A DNA stretch of 64,000 nt from Anticarsia gemmatalis. Taxonomy: Eukaryota; Arthropoda; Insecta; Lepidoptera; Erebidae. This document shows positions 23,887 to 37,200 of the stretch, one piece after another; the stretch's first letter is position 1; every line of letters starts with the position of its first letter. The position numbers and the translations under genes are program-made. Below the pieces are notes generated by a model. The model ran no database searches. It saw only the letters and a list, made by a program, of their open reading frames with translations, and was not told the origin of the DNA. The stretch spans positions 3,906,001 through 3,970,000 of the forward strand of contig NC_134764.1 in NCBI RefSeq assembly GCF_050436995.1, in the 5' to 3' direction.

Positions 23887-24431
23887 TTAAAAAATGCTTC
23901 TTAATAGATACCAATAAATAATAATAAGGCGATTTTACAAATAATAAAGATTCTATGTGGACTCACAATTGTCTTCGCCCCCTACTTCTCTATGGTTAAA
24001 TATATCGCGTTCCGAGTATTTAGTATTTACTGGTTACTATGCTAAGCATGAACGAACAAATTTGTCCTATGTTTTCTACTCAAGAATGCTACGCAAGTAT
24101 AGATACAGTTTTTGGAACGCTTTTTTCCATAGACAAATAGAGTAAACCTAGAGGGGAATAAACAATTCAAATAATTTAAAAAAACTACCTTTGAAAGCCG
24201 TTGTGATACGTTAACGCTATTTTAGTAATTTTACTCGTAAACAAATTAATTATAAGTTTCTTATATTGCGTATGAGTATACAAGTATTTAAAATAGTAAT
24301 ATTATTTGTAAATGACGTTGACAAACTTGTAGCTGTTGTAAGCAACGCGGAGAAAAACAATATATCTACCGCGAACAGAAGAGGAACTTCCTCAGGTTTC
24401 CTTGAATAGATTCAACAAAATTCCTCACAAA

Positions 24432-27125
24432 ATGGATGATTTCTTAAAAATTGAGAAGATTGGTGAAGGTACTTACGGTGTGGTGTACAAAGGAAAGAAC
24501 AAAATAACGGGTCAGTTCGTGGCTATGAAAAAAATCCGTTTGGAGTCTGAAGATGAAGGCATTCCGTCCACAGCCATAAGGTAAACGGTCAATGTTGATA
24601 TGCTTTCTTATCAAAAGTTCTAAAAGGTTCAAAATTCACCACTTTTACGTAGAAAACGTCCACGCAGTTTTAAACAACATAACCTATTCTTGTTTTTGTA
24701 TCCGACAGGGAGATTTCGTTACTGAAGGAGTTAAACCACCCAAACATAGTGAAACTTGAGGATGTTCTCATGGAGGAGAGCCGGCTGTATCTCATATTTG
24801 AGTTCCTCTCCATGGACTTGAAGAAATACATGGACTCTCTTGGATCTGGCAAAGTATGTTAATTTTGTAATTTCTTATGTGAAAATATAGCATCATATTA
24901 AACTTCATTAGATACTCATTTCACCAATAGATTGCTGATAAAGATATCAAGGAACCATCAAAGATTTTATTTGAATACAATATTCAAGTAAAATCATAGT
25001 TATCTTTCATGTAACATGAAAATTAGTAGCATAGTTAAATGTAGTCAAGTCTTTGTACCAAGACACATGCACCAATGTTATTGTTGTAGACACAATGTAA
25101 AACAATAAACACTGGTTTCAGGCGCTTTGCCAAAGTATCAAACACATATTGGCAAGGAATATACTTAAACTAAACAAACTGAATATTTTGTCATCTTTTC
25201 CAACTACATAATAACATAGTACTGAAGTTTAAAACTCTTGTGTTACATAGCTACATCACTTTGGCCTTGCTTATTATTTAGATCATACTTTGAAGTACAT
25301 TGCGCCAAAAATCATGTAACAGTTTCAGTACTGATGCAACACTTATGACATATTCGTCATTCATTACTATTCTTATTGTCAAGAATCAAATAATTCCTTT
25401 ACACTAACTACTTTCTTTGATTTAAGTTAGCATCCTTGACTGTTTGAAACTTGTTATGGAGACAAAAACCTGTATAGATTATTTATTGTTTCTGTCAAAG
25501 TGTTTATTGCTTTTTTTATGTTTCCAGTTCATGGACCCATCAGTAGTGAAGAGTTATCTGTACCAGATCAACAATGCTATTCTATACTGCCACCAGCGGA
25601 GGATCTTGCACAGAGATCTGAAGCCACAGAATCTGCTCATTGACAAGACTGGTATTATTAAAGTAAGTTTATTTACAAATGTTCTCCTTTCATTTACAGA
25701 ATAAGATAAGCTTTGTTTATTCATTTCTTTTGTCAATTCATTTTATGTGTATTTTTTGTTTTTGTTAAAGTTTAGGCATAGAGATTTTGTAAGATAAGAA
25801 TAACGATCAACATGGCCAAATGGATGTCCATGACCTATTGTATATACACTATTTACTTACACCTTGTGTCAGTGCGAAAAACATCAATGTTTCAAATTTT
25901 ACAATCTTAGTTCACCCTCTAGTGGTCATTAACAGTTACTTACACTACCACATGTTATGATACAAGAGGACTAAATAATGATCTGTATTGTAGGTAGCTG
26001 ACTTTGGCCTGGGCAGAGCTTTCGGAGTGCCAGTGAGGGTGTACACTCATGAAGTGGTCACTCTGTGGTACAGAGCTCCTGAAGTTCTACTTGGCAGTCA
26101 GAGGTAAGATTACTTTCATTGTCCATATTTAGTGAATAATTTCGAATATACAAGAAACAAGCGTAAATCGTGAAGCCAGTGTTCAAACAATGTGTTAAGT
26201 TGTTGTTTCTTATTTTCAGATATTCATGTCCTATTGACATGTGGTCAGTAGGCTGCATCTTCTCTGAGATGTCTTCTAAGAAACCATTGTTCCAAGGCGA
26301 CTCGGAGATTGACCAGCTGTTCCGTATTTTCAGGTATGACATGACTACTAGATTCTGATGTAACTTGCATTATTATGAGGCCTTTTTATAGTACACTAGC
26401 TGACCCGCGCAACTTCGCTTGCGTCACATAAGAAAGAATGAAAAAAAAATTCCCCGTTTTTGTAACATTTTTCGTTGCTACTCCGCTCCTAATGGCCGTA
26501 GCGTGATGTTATATAGCCTAAAGCCTTCCTCGATAAATAGGCTATCTAACACTGAAGAATTTTTCAAATCGGACCAGTAGTTCCTGAGATTAGCGCGTTC
26601 AAACAAACAAACAAACAAACTCTTCAGCTTTATAATATTAGTATAGATTATTCATATTTTAATATGTAGTTAAAATCCTTTTTGGTTGGTCGTTATTCCA
26701 GAATGCTGCGCACACCGACTGAAGACATATGGCCGGGAGTATCGTCCCTGCCAGACTACAAGCCAACATTCCCCAACTGGACTACATTCAACTTGCACAA
26801 TCACGTAAGTAGATATTTGTAACAAAATGGTACATCGCCGACTATTCTACTAAAAAGTTGAGAAAAGAAAACGAAAATTCAATGGGAATAACAATTATAT
26901 TTGTCATTTGTTTATCAGGTGCAGAACCTAGACGAGGTAGGCATGGACCTGCTGCAAAAGATGTTGGTGTACGACCCGGTGAAGCGCATCTCAGCGAAGG
27001 ACGCGCGGCGGCACCGCTACTTCCGCGACGTGAAGCTGCCGCCCGGGCTGGCCGTGCACGCCGCCTACATCCGCTACCAGCCCGACCTCGAGCCCGACTC
27101 CGACTGCAGCGCGCAGAGCGTGTAG
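24432..27125 (+). CDS. CDK1: Cyclin-dependent kinase 1
   Basis: Seven exons (24432-24580, 24709-24853, 25528-25662, 25994-26103, 26220-26333, 26702-26804, 26919-27125) encode 320 aa. This is the serine/threonine kinase that drives mitotic entry with cyclin B. The sequence starts MDDFLKIEKIGEGTYGVVYK, with inhibitory T14 and Y15 and catalytic K33. The cyclin-binding PSTAIR helix follows, then HRDLKPQN with D128, DFG with D146 and activation-loop T161 in VRVYTHE. Residue numbering is identical to human CDK1 through the activation loop. GDSEIDQLFRIFR and TPTEDIWPGV are CDK1 hallmarks and separate it from CDK2. DFGLGR replaces vertebrate DFGLAR, as in Drosophila Cdc2. The C-terminus is about 20 residues longer than human and ends in an acidic DLEPDSDCSAQSV tail. 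A Helitron-like copy lies in intron 5. Confidence 0.97.
26396..26647 (-). mobile_element. Helitron-like non-autonomous element, copy 3
   Basis: Same family and termini as the copies at 13650 and 55848. It lies between A (26395) and T (26648) in CDK1 intron 5, about 50 bases before the exon 6 acceptor. Confidence 0.72.
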
Positions 27126-30100
27126 CGCCGCCCCGCCGACCTTCGCTCACTAGAATGGTGTTTCTTAACGACCGTTTGTGAGATGTACATATATTTTCGT
27201 CAAATTGGATTTCGTTTTAATTTATAATTGCAGAACGCACGTCGACGTATACATCCACGATTCGTTTGCTATACGGTCCCTAGGTGAGAGTATGCTAGCT
27301 GGATAGTCCAGGGGCGATTAGGCCGGCTTTGCCACTATTATAAATAAATTTTCAATTGTCATAAATACATGACACTAAAGGAATTGATTATATTTTTTAT
27401 TAAATTAAATATAGTAATATCTAAATAGTACTGGTGATGTGAGTCCAGATCGAATCATTAACCAGATATCAGTCAGGGTTTACAAGCAACGCACAATCTT
27501 TGGCAAGATGTTTCAAAGCCAAATATCAAAAGAATTGTATTCTGACAAAAAATTGTCTATACCAAAATTGTGCCAAACTGTGATCACTGCCAGTTGAATT
27601 ATTAGAACATAGAACATTATTATTAGCTTGTATGAGCCTTGTATGTATAACTTATAACCATATCAATACAATTTGTTCAAAATGATATCAACCATCGATT
27701 TTGAACGAATTTTTTTATATGGGTTAAACAGAATTACAATACAAGCTGCTATACAAAATACTATAGCCGTTGGTGCCGATGTCTTAGACAATTTTAATAA
27801 ATGGCGCATTAGATATTACATTAATCCGCAAAGTATAACAAATTATGAAACAAGTGGCCTTTGAATTGTGTAGCGTAATCGTAATGTAAATAAAATGTGT
27901 GTTATGGGTTTGTAGGGCGTCGAGTTAGTTTCTTACGTTTATATATCGCATGCATGGTAGTCAATATTGTACCTACCATCTTAGTTAGGGAAATATCAAT
28001 TTCTTCAGACTATCTCTTGTTCGTATTTGGTGCAAGGAATGTTTGGTAAGTTTTTCGTCTAACCATAATTCATTATAGGGTATCTTTCTAAACTTAAAGC
28101 TTCTATCACTGTTCTTTAATCCGTGTATCGACTATAATTTTCAACATGGCTACTGTCATGTTTTTTTAATTTATAACTCAATTTTTTTTTACTAATGGTT
28201 AAATTGGAAAACTTGTCAAATAGCCCATCAGTGAATATGTGGTATTTGTAGGTGGTCTTCTCTCTGTGCGAGTGTCTTGTATTTTGCGAGTTTGTTTTGT
28301 CTTAATACTTACAAAGTAATAATTCCATGTATTTTATATCATATCGTATGCCAGCTGAACCATGTGAATTTCTAAGAGTCAACACAGTGGTCAGCTTTTA
28401 TCATATTAATTTAATGTAAATAGATCGAGTTGAACGTGCCAAAATAATTATTTTATTTGTTGTAGTCAGCTAAACTAAAAACGCACCTCTTTACTTTGAA
28501 TGTACTTAGCAAGCTAAGGTCAAAAGTATGAGTACAATCAAATTATCTTATTCAGACAAAATGAGGACGATTTAGTTAGACTAGCACTGTATGTTGAAGT
28601 GTCCTGATCTCCGCTCATTAGTCCACCAGCAGACGCAAACGCAAACGCGTGTAATAATAAATTTAAAATTGCTCATGTGAGGTCCATGCAAGCTATAGGG
28701 AAAAATTTACAAAGAATGAACATGGCCTCACTATATCCATTTTCATAAACTTCACCTCCCGTTTGAGACAAATGAGACAGGTAGAACATATTGACAATGT
28801 GCGGGGTCAGCGCTCTTCTTATTACAATAAGTATTTACTTAGTACTAAAATTATTGTATTGAACAATCATTTCCGTATGCGACGTCGAATCCTCTGGTCA
28901 CTGTGTGTATTCGTTCAAGGATATTATTATTGATAATGAATTAATTTGATTTAGGTATTATCTTAATTTTAAACTAATTAAATTTTAATGATAAGTTTTT
29001 AGTATTCTGTTGTTTTATTTTAATTCCCGGTAGTAAAGTAAGAAAATCTCCTTTGCTTCATATTCATAAATCTTGTCATATATTTATATGAAAGTAAAAA
29101 ACGAGTATTGCTGATAAGTTTTTATTAATATTAACAACATTTCGTAGTAAATAACAGTTATGAATGGGTCTTATTCATATAAAGGCCGTCTATTTTTTCC
29201 TTAGCAATCAAGGCATCATATTAACATAGGGATTTTCAGGATTTTTCATACATTAATAATTTACCAATAACATCAAACTAATTGCGTCATGTATTCTGAA
29301 AAAGTTGTTTGACAATGAGAGGCCCCAATTAAATTAAACCATTTAACTTGTCTGAATGTTGAATGACTAAGAAACAATAAGAAAAAAATACCTATTTACA
29401 TTTTACAGTTAGATATATACTCAAGTTCTAAATGTACAATCACATCTATATATTATTTCTATTATCTACATCTTTATAAATTCAAACATACAAATATAAA
29501 ATCAGCATCTTATTATGTTCAGGCACCTGTGCTATAAGACTTCGCTTCTCATTACAACTACACTATGCTACAAGAAATATGGAAGAATTTTATTATGGAA
29601 GGGCTATTATGATCTATACATTGTTAAACAAAATTATGAGGTTAATCATTTTAGATCAAACTTTTTTTCTTTTTGAACTGGCTATTACTCCAATATTGCA
29701 CTAAATGAGTCACACCAATGATTTTTGTTATGAGCATATTTAAAAACTAGGTACTTCAAGGATAAAAAATCTGTTTTTATTTTTTTCGTATCTTCAAAAA
29801 TGACCGAGATATTAAACGTCAAAGTATGGTCTTCGCGCTAAACTCCGGCGAAGCGGCCGCACGGACGTGTGACGTCATCTCGCTACACTGCTATTTCGTC
29901 AGTACTTGTCGATACCTACATAGGCTCGTTGCGCTCTTGCGGTTTCGCTTTAAATAATTTGTTTTGCTTATAGTGGACAAACAAAATGGTTAGAAAATAT
30001 TGTATTGTTCCTATGTGTACTAACTCCAGTGAAAAAACACCCCAAAAATTGTTTTTTTGTGTACCATGTAAACTGTTTTATATTTTTGCAAAAGACACCT

Positions 30101-31266
30101 AATCTAAAACTTAAAGCCCGGTTCAGATACTGTCAAGCGCAAATGTTAAATAGAAGTTTATTGCCTTTTGAACACTTCCTCAAGATCAAGATCCTATATC
30201 ATGTTCATACCTACCTAGCAATGAACTTCTACTAAACAGTTGATACTATTTAATGAGCAGTTCAATGACCTCACAGGCGGCGGCGAGCCGAGCGCGGCGG
30301 TTGAGTTGGCGTTGGTTTTTTGTTTTGAAAAAAGAACCCATGTTTATTAAATCTTATAATATCAAAATTAAAATGTTAGTTTAATTAAAAGTTCTCATTA
30401 CCACCCAATCATATAAGACTACCTACAGAGTAGATTCATGCGTTCGTATGATAGCCATCAACCTGACTAAAGTCAGAGGCAGGGGTCAAAATTTTTTTTT
30501 ATAATATTATTTTAAAACTATGTTTTCCAAATTTACACTTGGTAGGTACGTAACACTCATTATTTGTAATGCCAGTTGTAACAAACTTTCAATTTTATTG
30601 TTAACTACACACAAAAATATTATTAGTAGTATACGAGTTCAACTTTACCTGGGTCTAGTTGATGATTGTGTGCGTGGCGATCGAGATCGAGGATATCTTA
30701 GTGGAGGCTTATCTTACAGAAAACACGATGATTAAATTTATAACACATACACATACACAGACTCTTTAAATATTAAATGCAAATCACTTTTCAAATCAAA
30801 ACTCCGCATCACCCGCAGTCGAACAAGCGTGTCTGTCACGACATGACGTCAGCGCATAGCGCGCGAAGCAACGCAAATTTAAAAAAGCAGTGAAACTTTA
30901 TAACGCTGTAACTTCGGTAATTTTGACCCGATTTTGATAAAACAAAAACAATTATTATCAGCATAAGTACACAAATTAAATACAGTATGTTTAATAGTCA
31001 TATTTTGATGTGCTGGTGTGACTCATTATTAATTTTACGCCATATCAATTCTAATCAATTCCAAAGTACTAACTATATACAGAAATAACAATATACTTAA
31101 ATAATGCATACATAATATCACGCCTTTTTCCCATAGGGGTAGACAGAGACGAAATAACGCCACTTATGTAATCTTTAAAATAATTCGTGAATATTAACCA
31201 CCATTCCTTTGTGTTAGATAGTGGGAAGATAGTGTGTAGTGGCGTCCGATAGGTGATGTATTAATG
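27126..31266. other. CDK1 3' region and long intergenic stretch
   Basis: AATAAA-type signals near 27342 and 27886 could end the CDK1 transcript. The rest is AT-rich with no supported gene apart from the THAP-encoding transposon remnant at 29706-31025. TTTATT motifs (minus-strand AATAAA) in the right part could serve the zinc-finger gene ending at 31267. Confidence 0.45.
29706..31025. mobile_element. DNA transposon remnant encoding the start of a THAP domain
   Basis: TGAGTCACACCA at 29706-29717 and its exact inverse at 31014-31025 are candidate termini. Both ends carry GC-rich subterminal blocks containing TGACGTCA (near 29870) and ATGACGTCAGCGC (near 30844). From 29986 a 39-residue ORF starts MVRKYCIVPMCTNSSEKTPQ, the Cys-x4-Cys beginning of a THAP zinc finger, the DNA-binding domain of P-like transposases. 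It stops at 30103, so the element is a deletion derivative. I see no clear target duplication, so the boundaries are tentative. Confidence 0.45.
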
Positions 31267-34200
31267 TTAGTGATGTATGGTGTAGACGGCGGGGTGCGCG
31301 GCGGAAGGCTGCGGCTGCAGGATGATGCGGTGCGTGACGCCGCCCAGCTCCTGCTGGCTCAGCCCCGACACAGCCACCGTCGCCGGCTGCAACTGTAACA
31401 ACAGTACCCAGTAAGCTACGTGTACTTAACGTAAGTAATAGGCCATTCCCAGCCGTAATTATATCAACACAATTTGTTGCCTATACCTATACATTAGACA
31501 TTCATAATATACTTATGAGGGACAAAATAAGAAATTTGAACCCAGAATAGAGACATCTCTCTACTCTTCATTTTAAAAAAATGTTAGCGCTGATTCGGTG
31601 AGCGCTAGCAGTTATGTCAGTCCTCTCATCTTACCTGCAGTATATTGGGCAGCATGGTCTGACACGTGGATGTAGCAACGTGAAGTTGTTGTTGTTGCAC
31701 TTGTTGCACACCAACCGCCTAAGGATAAAAGACAAATATGATCAATATTAAATATCCGGCTTAAAAAGTCTGCATCATGAAAGTAAAAGCTTACTTTCTT
31801 CCTACACTAACGTCGTTGGCATACATGATTTTTTTTGTGACAATGTGTTACCGGCAGTTTCAGCATAAGAGAAAAGGAATCCTTCGAAAACTTAACACTT
31901 CGAAACGGACAGTATTACGAGAAAAGAACTCTGACTTACGTGTATTTGTATTGGTTGATGTTGTGGGTGTATCTGTATCGTCTGCACTTGTAGTTGCTGG
32001 GGCTGTTGCTGTAACAACAAACATACATCATTGCTATATAAAATCTCTAATCCACGTTCTAATTAAAAGGAAAAGAACCAAAACAAAATGATAGAATAGT
32101 AAGGCGAAATAATAAATAATTAATATTAGTACCGTGTTAACCTGTTGTGTCTGCTGCAGTTGCAGCGACTGCACTGATGATATCACAGGGTATGGGTGCT
32201 GACCCTACGCATACACACACATTTTATAACAGTCATATGTTTTATTAGTTTCAACTATATAAAGCGTATTCGTAATAACGCCAGCTAATCTGACAATGAA
32301 ACTAAAGTAAACTTTGCTTGTTCGTTACTTGTGAAACTATTGAACTTATTGGAAACCATATAATCTATGATCTAGCATATGTTTAATCCCCGGGATTCCC
32401 TGTCTGATCTTAACTATCTCCATTACAAATTTCATCAAAATCGATTTAGCTGGTTACCAAATAAAAGCGTAACAGACCGTCACATTTATAATAAGCATTA
32501 ATAAGTCTATCATAACAGTCTAAGGATCACCTACGACAGCTTTATTTATGGTAAGGTCAACTTGGGTAACTTTGAATCATTGGGGTAACATTGACAGTGA
32601 GAACATGAACTAGTTTCGATTATTTTTTCATATCAAACCAACACAATTGATAAAGGTTTATTTTAGTTTTGCAAACTTTTATCAATTGTGTTGGTTTCAT
32701 GTGAAAAAATAATCGAAACTAGTTCCAATTCCCACTGTCAATGTTACCCAAATGATTCAAAGTTACCCAGGTTGACTGTACATAAATTGATATAATAAAC
32801 AGGTATATAAAATAAATAATGATTAATTACCTGTACACCAGAGACAGTGATGCCTTGTTGCACATGTTGTGCGTGTATCGGCACGGCGAGTTGTTGCACG
32901 TTGCCGACTTGCAGCACCGCCTGCTGTTGCAGCTGTTGTTGTTGATGGTGTTGTTGCACCTGCTGTTGTTGCACCTGCGACACAAGCGCATTTGTCACTG
33001 AAACCTAAATCATGGACGAGTATTATTGTAAAGTTATTAAGCAACTTATACATATTAATGGATAGGATTGTAAAGTTAACTATCGAAGAAGTTAATATGT
33101 TTTATTAGAGTGAAACGATAAGTCTGTTTCGAATTATTTTACGAATAAGAAATGTGTTCAATATTTTTGACATAATTTAAATCTAAAACTTTTTAACTAA
33201 ATACATTATAGATTTGTAATGTTTACTTTAAAATTAAAATCTAATAAATCTGTCTTCAATACAATACATGTTGTGATGTTATGAGACTAATATAAAAACA
33301 AAATGAAGTTGTATTTACTTGTTGTTGTTGAACTTGCACTTGTTGTTGCTGCACTTGGACTTGTTGTTGTTGCTGCAATTGTTGTCGATGTTGTTGTTGC
33401 ACCAACTGTTGTTGCTGTTGCTGTTGCTGCTGCTGTTGTTGCTGTTGTTGTTGTTGCTGCTGGACTTGTTGTTGTTGCCGCTGCGGCTGTTGCTGCTGTT
33501 GTTGGACGAAGATTATTTGTTCCGAGTTGCGGGACCGTTCCTGTAGATATAAAACGTTGGTTAGCTTGAATATTTACTTTGGTACTCTAATGAAATCATC
33601 GATATGCATGGTATAATACACGCCAAATTTTTGAATCAGAAGTAAAGGAAGTAGGTAAGGTTGTAATTATTTGATGAGATGGTTGCGCCTCATGTTCTTC
33701 TGGCACTTTTAATCCACGAACGAAAGTGCACGAATTATACTTGACGCTACCCTAATCATCTGCAATAGATGAATACAGGCCAATAATTATGAATTATTTG
33801 GCGCCAACGAAACATACATAATGTTATCAACAGTGGGTTCTGCACGTTTCTATATAAACAACTATTATATTAGAATACTAACTTGTTCGTGCAACTGCAT
33901 GTGTTTCTTGAGGTTGTGTAGATACATGTATGTCTTGACGCAGTGTCCGCACTTGTACCTCTTCTGCTGCGTCACGTCGCCCTGACTCTGCAGCTGCAGC
34001 GCCTGCTCGCAGCCTTGCACTTGGATCTGGACTTGGTTCTGAGTTTGACCTGGATGATTGAAAGTATCGTTAAATATTTACTTTAATGATGAATTAATGA
34101 CCTTGTATTATTCGCTAAATTTGGTACTATACTCAGGCCGTTACAAACGTGTAAACTACCAAAACTACTAAAGGAATGTGACAACATGAAAGTGCGAGCG

Positions 34201-37200
34201 GAAGAATCCGATAAACAAAATGACTTGGTTCCCACGTTCAAAATGGCGCAGAGATTTTTTGTAGCCTAGTCTGTTTTGTATATATTTCATCAGTATTATT
34301 TACTTTTTCATGGGTTTCATAATTTATTAGTATGGTAGATAGACTAAAGTAAAGGCGAGTGATACACGCTCTTTCTAGGCAGGGAGGTGTATAACCTCAA
34401 CGTCCAAGTGCCCGTTACTCATTGAAAAGTTTTTAACAAATCTCAGATACAATTTGAGACCCGACTCGATATTCCCACCCGAAAACTATGTACAACAGTC
34501 GCGCATACTCTAGCAAATATTGTTTAGTTCTTAAATGAACTGCCATAGTCCAATATCGATGTGCATATTAAAACAATAGTTGTTGTAGTCAGTAGGTACC
34601 TTGTGTGGTGGTGGGTGACGTGGTGGTGGTGGTGTCGGCGGCGGGCTCAGCGTCAGTGGCCGGTGGCGCCGCGCTCTCCGCCTTCGCGTCGTGGGTCTTC
34701 ATGTGCTTCTTGTACGAACTTGACTCGATGTAACCTGACACAATAATTAAACATTAGCTTAGTAATTCAGTTACAAAGTACAAAGTATCTAATTAAATGC
34801 GCATTGCTGGTTAATTAGCTATCTAGGTGGTTTGAAAATGTGTAAGGTTAATAAAGATTATAATAGCCGAACTGCACGGTTCTGATTACGCGAAGAGTTT
34901 CATAGGTTTTTTAACAAAGTAGCCTATTCTAGATCTCTCGTCATTTTCTTCATCTTTACACATTTTTCTTATTAGATTTAAGTTGATTTAACCATTAAAA
35001 CAACAGACACAGACACCCAAATTTCGTATGATAATATTAGTACAGTTTAATTTTACATTGATTTGAGACACGTATAGTAAGCAGTGAGGTACCTTTCCCG
35101 CAGACGTTGCAGTGGTACTTCATCTCTCCGGAGTGGTACCGGCGGTGCACGGCCAGGTAGGAGGCGGAGCTGAACCGCTGCTCGCACGTCTCGCACTCGA
35201 ACAGCTTCTCGCCCGTGTGCTTGCTGGCATGCACGCGCAGCTCCGTGCGGGACGTGCAGCCCTTGAAGCACACCGGGCACACGAACCTGACCACACATAA
35301 TACACTTTGATTAAAAACATTACATGTAATGCAACAACGTGCAAGTCACTCTAAAATATGCTACAAAAAATACAGAATTGAATCTTTGTTATGAAAAGGT
35401 TACTATTGCAGTTTTACACTCAGAATTGCTCTTGCGCGCGAGGATTTTCAAAACATACAAAGTTAACCAGACCCAAAACAAGTATTTTGTGGATTGCAAA
35501 AATATTTCTACACCTGGGTTTGAACCTACGATCTCAGCCCTTGTAGCGTGTCGGTCGCACTAACCATTGTGCCAGGGAACACCGTCAAAAATTTTAAAGA
35601 CAAAGAATAAGAGTGATGGTTACCTCTTGTTGCCGGTGTGCGTGACCATGTGGTTGTTCCTGGCGGAGGAGGTGGTGAAGCGCGCCGAGCACAGCTTGCA
35701 GCAGTAGGGCTTCTCGCCCGTGTGCGTGCGCCGGTGGTAGATCAGCGCCGACTGCTGCGCGAAGCGACGAGAGCAGAACTGACACTCGTACGGCCGCTCG
35801 CCTGCACCACAACATGCATCAATTACTTATCATAGTCACAATGCATCAATTATTTATATTTAGGGCACTAAAGGAGAGATTTCAACACAGGAATAGAATG
35901 ACACGTACATCGCATATATGACATCGTTCAGCAATGAATATAAGCATCGTAGATTTTTGCGATACAACTTCACATCGGTGTGCTAACATCGTCCTAACGA
36001 ACACGAGCGTGCCCGTCTATCAATCAATCTTGTATAAAAATGGCGTTCAAGCTCTACCTACCTATAAACTTTTACAAGGTAAAAAATACCAGTCTGTTTT
36101 CCATTTTAGTTAAAACACAAACCTACCGTACATTTTCAATCAATAAGTAAAGTATAATATAATTACCCGTGTGAACTCTCATATGCGCGTTAAGCTTGGA
36201 GACCTCGTAGAAGCCCTTGTTGCAGACAGTACACACGTGGTTGCGGATGCCGCGGTGCTTCTTCATGTGCTGGCACAGCGTCGAGTGGCGGCGGAACGTC
36301 TTGTTGCACTCCGAACATTTCAGCGGCTTCTCACCAGTGTGCAGGCGGAAGTGGACCTGTGGGGTAACAACATCACATTAAGAAATCGTCATTTATATAT
36401 TTCATGTATGAATGCGCCTGAATTTGAAATTTACAATGTTGACACATGAAACACGGGTAGCGTTGCCTGGGCCAGGAATCGAACCTGAGACCTCTCGATC
36501 ATGAGTCGTATAACCTACTACCCAGGCGATAGCGGCAGCGCAAGGAAAACTTGTAATATACTTAATATCAAAATCAGTTAAAAAAAAAATCAAGGTCTAA
36601 CTACAGGTAACTGTTTTTTTTTTGTGAACTTTAAACCATAAGGTTCAGTCTTATTCCTTTAAAGCCCTTCTCCCATTACGATACGCCCGCGCGACTCTAG
36701 TCTCGGAGACTAGTCGCCACGAAGTATCTCACATACATTTGTATGGAGACTCTCACATTACGATACTGGTATTCTACGCGTTCGCGACTAGTCTCGCGAT
36801 ACCCGCCGTGTTGGTCGCTTGTGCGTCGCGTCTCGCGCGTTTCGTCAAGAAGGCGGCGGAGCAAGAAACAAATATTAAGTTTGTACAAGAAATTGAAAAA
36901 TATGCTTGTTTATATAACTACAAATTACCCGAATACATGCGAAAAAATACAATAGACAAGACTTGGGCTGAAATTGGTAACAAATTTCAAATAACAGGTT
37001 GGTTTTTTGTACACATAGGTACATGGTTTATTATTATCAATATTACATTGTATTTCGAGCTTCATCGTCACTGGAGTCGCTCGACATAACGTCAGTCTAC
37101 AAAAAACGAGTTTGCACAAATGATGAATTTAGTAACTTTTAAGTTGCATAATATGCGAGCATCGGGTAGCGAACATGTATCCAACTAGTATTATACTCGA

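Larger units (their letters stand above)
23309..24431. other. Intergenic between glucosylceramidase B and CDK1, with retroelement remnants
   Basis: Holds a SINE tail (about 23550-23623) and a LINE 3' end (23733-23886). The last 400 bases are AT-rich and must include the CDK1 promoter and 5' UTR. No further gene seen. Confidence 0.5.

Noticed and set aside
27673..27864. Small ORF after CDK1
   Set aside because: It begins at a non-ATG codon, lies in the likely 3' UTR and has no recognisable feature.
33303..33569. Plus-strand Val/Leu-rich ORFs
   Set aside because: They are the antisense of the polyglutamine exon (CAA/CAG read as TTG/CTG).
36440..36545. Possible tRNA gene
   Set aside because: The stems do not pair properly as a cloverleaf. 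It is better explained as a SINE.
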